Positions 62,401 through 64,000 of a stretch of DNA of 64,000 bases are shown piece after piece. The position numbers and the translations under genes were made by a program. The notes beneath the pieces were generated by a model. The model had not been told where the DNA came from. It worked only from the letters and a program-made list of their open reading frames with translations, and searched no databases. Location of the stretch: positions 8,007,207 to 8,071,206 of the forward strand of contig OZ234496.1 in NCBI GenBank assembly GCA_965153455.1, read 5' to 3'. How positions within the stretch are numbered: position 1 is the first letter of the stretch; every line of letters starts with the position of its first letter. Source of the stretch: Sphagnum compactum (lineage: Eukaryota > Bryophyta > Sphagnopsida > Sphagnales).

Positions 62401-63133
62401 AGCATGAGCCAAAAGAAATTCAATCGCACTTCAGTTCAATATAAGATCTCCGAATCTGAGTTTCTTTGCACAGAGCACAAAGCGACTATGTCCAGAAGCT
62501 AAGTTTGTGGTCACAGAAAAAATGCTGTCAAGTTCCTTACATCCTACCATCAAACAAGGTGACTTATGTGTGCGTGTGCGTGTGTGTCTCTCTCTATGTC
62601 CATTGCCCACCATCTTCTTGCTCAAATCTCTCCCACCTCTTTTGCAAGCTTGAGCAAACATCTTCCCGCCCTTTAAAGTTTAACAAACCCTTTGAACACA
62701 AAGCTCATAATATTCCTATCCTTCAACTTAGAAATCATGTACGCGGACGCAGTGCCTCAACGCACAGTGCATCTACTCATCCTTCTGACCCCAGACTTCT
62801 CCCTCCAACCAAACACAACTGCTCAAAAGAAAGAGAAGAAAAAAAATCCACTTCTTCAATTTGTGCTTTTCAAGCTTCACTGGAGGGGGGGGGGAGTCAA
62901 CTGCCACAACCAGAATCGGCGACTCCGTTCTTCTTCCAGCTACTCTTTTAGACCTTCGAAAAAAAAACACTCTTGTCACAATCTATCTCCCCACCTCCTC
63001 CACCCCAAAGAACTCGACCAACACCACATTTACAAGCCAATCACAAAAACAAAATTGCAGTGAAAATTACACTCGCTGATGCAGAGAACAAACCTCCAGA
63101 ATCACCAAAAAGAACACCCAAAAACTAACAAAG

Positions 63134-63170
<37 letters not shown>

Positions 63171-64000
63171 ACAGAAACAACACCTTGAAACTAGTTTGTA
63201 CAAAACCACCCGTGGAGACAGACCTTGGAAAGAAAATTCAGCTCCGAATTATATCTCAAACATCTCTTCTACCTTCTTCTTCTTCTTCTGCTTCTTGTTG
63301 CCGCTTTTACAATGATTTGCGAAATCCTCTAGCCCAGTCCATCGCCTCATCCGAAAGAAGCAACCGAATCCATTCTGTCTCTTCCCAAATTCCCAATCCT
63401 TCACGCCCAGTGTGGTTCTGAACCCAAACTTCAAATCAAGCCACCACCTTGTGGCCACTCGGCGGAGACGGAAGAGGCGAAAACATGAAGTCGACGGAAC
63501 GTGTGCGTGGGGACGACGGTTTCCGACACGTACAGAAAAACACTGACTCCCGGTTTGTTGGTTGTGTTGTTCTCACTATTTTTAAATACCCAGTCTCGGG
63601 TTCAAATCCCTCCCAACTCGCCAAATCCTCCCTATCCCCCCAGTCCCCCCTCCCTGTTTGCCACCTGTACGGAACTCTGGACTACGTAAAGACAAGAAAC
63701 TAGGTGTATATTATACGACACGTATTTCTACTACGTATTTCTGTACAATTTCGTTAAGGTTGTGTAATATTGGCAGAACTGGACAGGCAATTCTGGGAGG
63801 TATAATAATAATAATCAGCAACTCACCAATTCTGTCATATGAACCCCATGTGTAACTCACCCCTATTGTTCTTGGCGCCCCAATCTTAGATGTAGGTTGA
63901 CTAATCGTCGCTGGTGTCATCTGCGAAGCCAGCGTTCAGCCGACGCACTCGCAGGCAATCAGCTGCTCCTCAACGTCTCGCTGGAGCGCAACGGAAAGGC
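59411..64000. other. Terminal intergenic region, no gene recognised
   Basis: An AATAAA signal for the dioxygenase mRNA is at about 59493-59498. An imperfect direct repeat of about 40 bp with the word TTCATATGAAGAAAT lies near 60416 and 60513. From 62.5 to 63.5 kb the sequence is CT- and CA-rich, including a CA run at about 63136-63164, and resembles a leader or promoter. No protein with a known domain follows within the window. Open frames on the minus strand at 61323-61709 and 61706-62083 match nothing I know. The last 130 bases are GC-richer and may begin another feature. Confidence 0.45.

Noticed and set aside
63540-63640. GGTTCAAATCC at 63599-63609 resembles a tRNA B box.
   Set aside because: The flanking bases do not form a proper T-arm stem, and no A box or acceptor stem fits. 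It is probably chance or a very decayed tRNA-derived element.
1-64000. CRISPR arrays, bacterial operons, phage or plasmid features.
   Set aside because: The genes are intron-containing plant nuclear genes. Repeats are tandem without spacers of CRISPR type.

Overview
This window is nuclear DNA from a land plant. It carries seven intron-containing protein genes with canonical GT-AG splice sites, separated by AT-rich intergenic DNA full of microsatellites, local tandem duplications and decayed transposable elements. A non-seed plant (bryophyte, lycophyte or fern) fits best. The acetolactate synthase gene is cut by six introns, whereas the angiosperm gene is typically intronless, and its C-terminus has Gly where angiosperm enzymes have Ser653. 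The LINE and hAT relics also look like lineages common outside flowering plants. The species cannot be resolved from the sequence alone.

Layout. 1-3.1 kb: a NAM/CUC-type NAC transcription factor (+, 3 coding exons). 7.25-13.77 kb: an ENTH-domain epsin (-, 11 coding exons, 760 aa). 14.7-19.3 kb: intergenic DNA with a CATT-rich minisatellite, an AT-rich stretch, copies of a repeat also found in epsin introns, and a run of 26 C. 19.37-23.59 kb: chloroplast acetolactate synthase (+, 7 coding exons) with a three-unit telo-box upstream. 24.4-33.4 kb: a transposon graveyard holding a 72-bp tandem duplication, a broken hAT transposase (-), an 820-bp solo LTR with a 5-bp target duplication sitting in a ~130-bp tandem array, and a heavily mutated LINE (+) ending in an A-rich tail. 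34.05-43.65 kb: a HEN2-type SKI2-like exosome helicase (+, 17 coding exons, 1022 aa). 46.77-49.59 kb: a histidine acid phosphatase of the ACP6 type (+, 9 exons, 401 aa). 51.68-56.21 kb: a plant-conserved multi-pass membrane protein of unknown function (+, 10 exons, 628 aa). 57.78-59.41 kb: a 2-oxoglutarate/Fe(II) dioxygenase resembling gibberellin oxidases (+, 3 exons, 372 aa). 59.4-64 kb: no gene recognised.

The genes do not form a pathway or cluster. They cover transcriptional control (NAC), endomembrane trafficking (epsin), branched-chain amino-acid synthesis (ALS), nuclear RNA surveillance (HEN2), phosphomonoester or lysophosphatidate hydrolysis (phosphatase), an unknown membrane function, and small-molecule oxidation (dioxygenase). 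I rebuilt the exon models by hand from splice sites, reading-frame phase and remembered family alignments. All seven close without an internal stop. The least certain points are one ALS donor, one phosphatase exon junction, and all UTR limits. I found no convincing new multi-gene system. The most notable items are the decayed LINE with a possible restriction-enzyme-like endonuclease domain, the solo LTR nested in an array, the unknown membrane-protein family, and several promoter-proximal or intronic repeat arrays.
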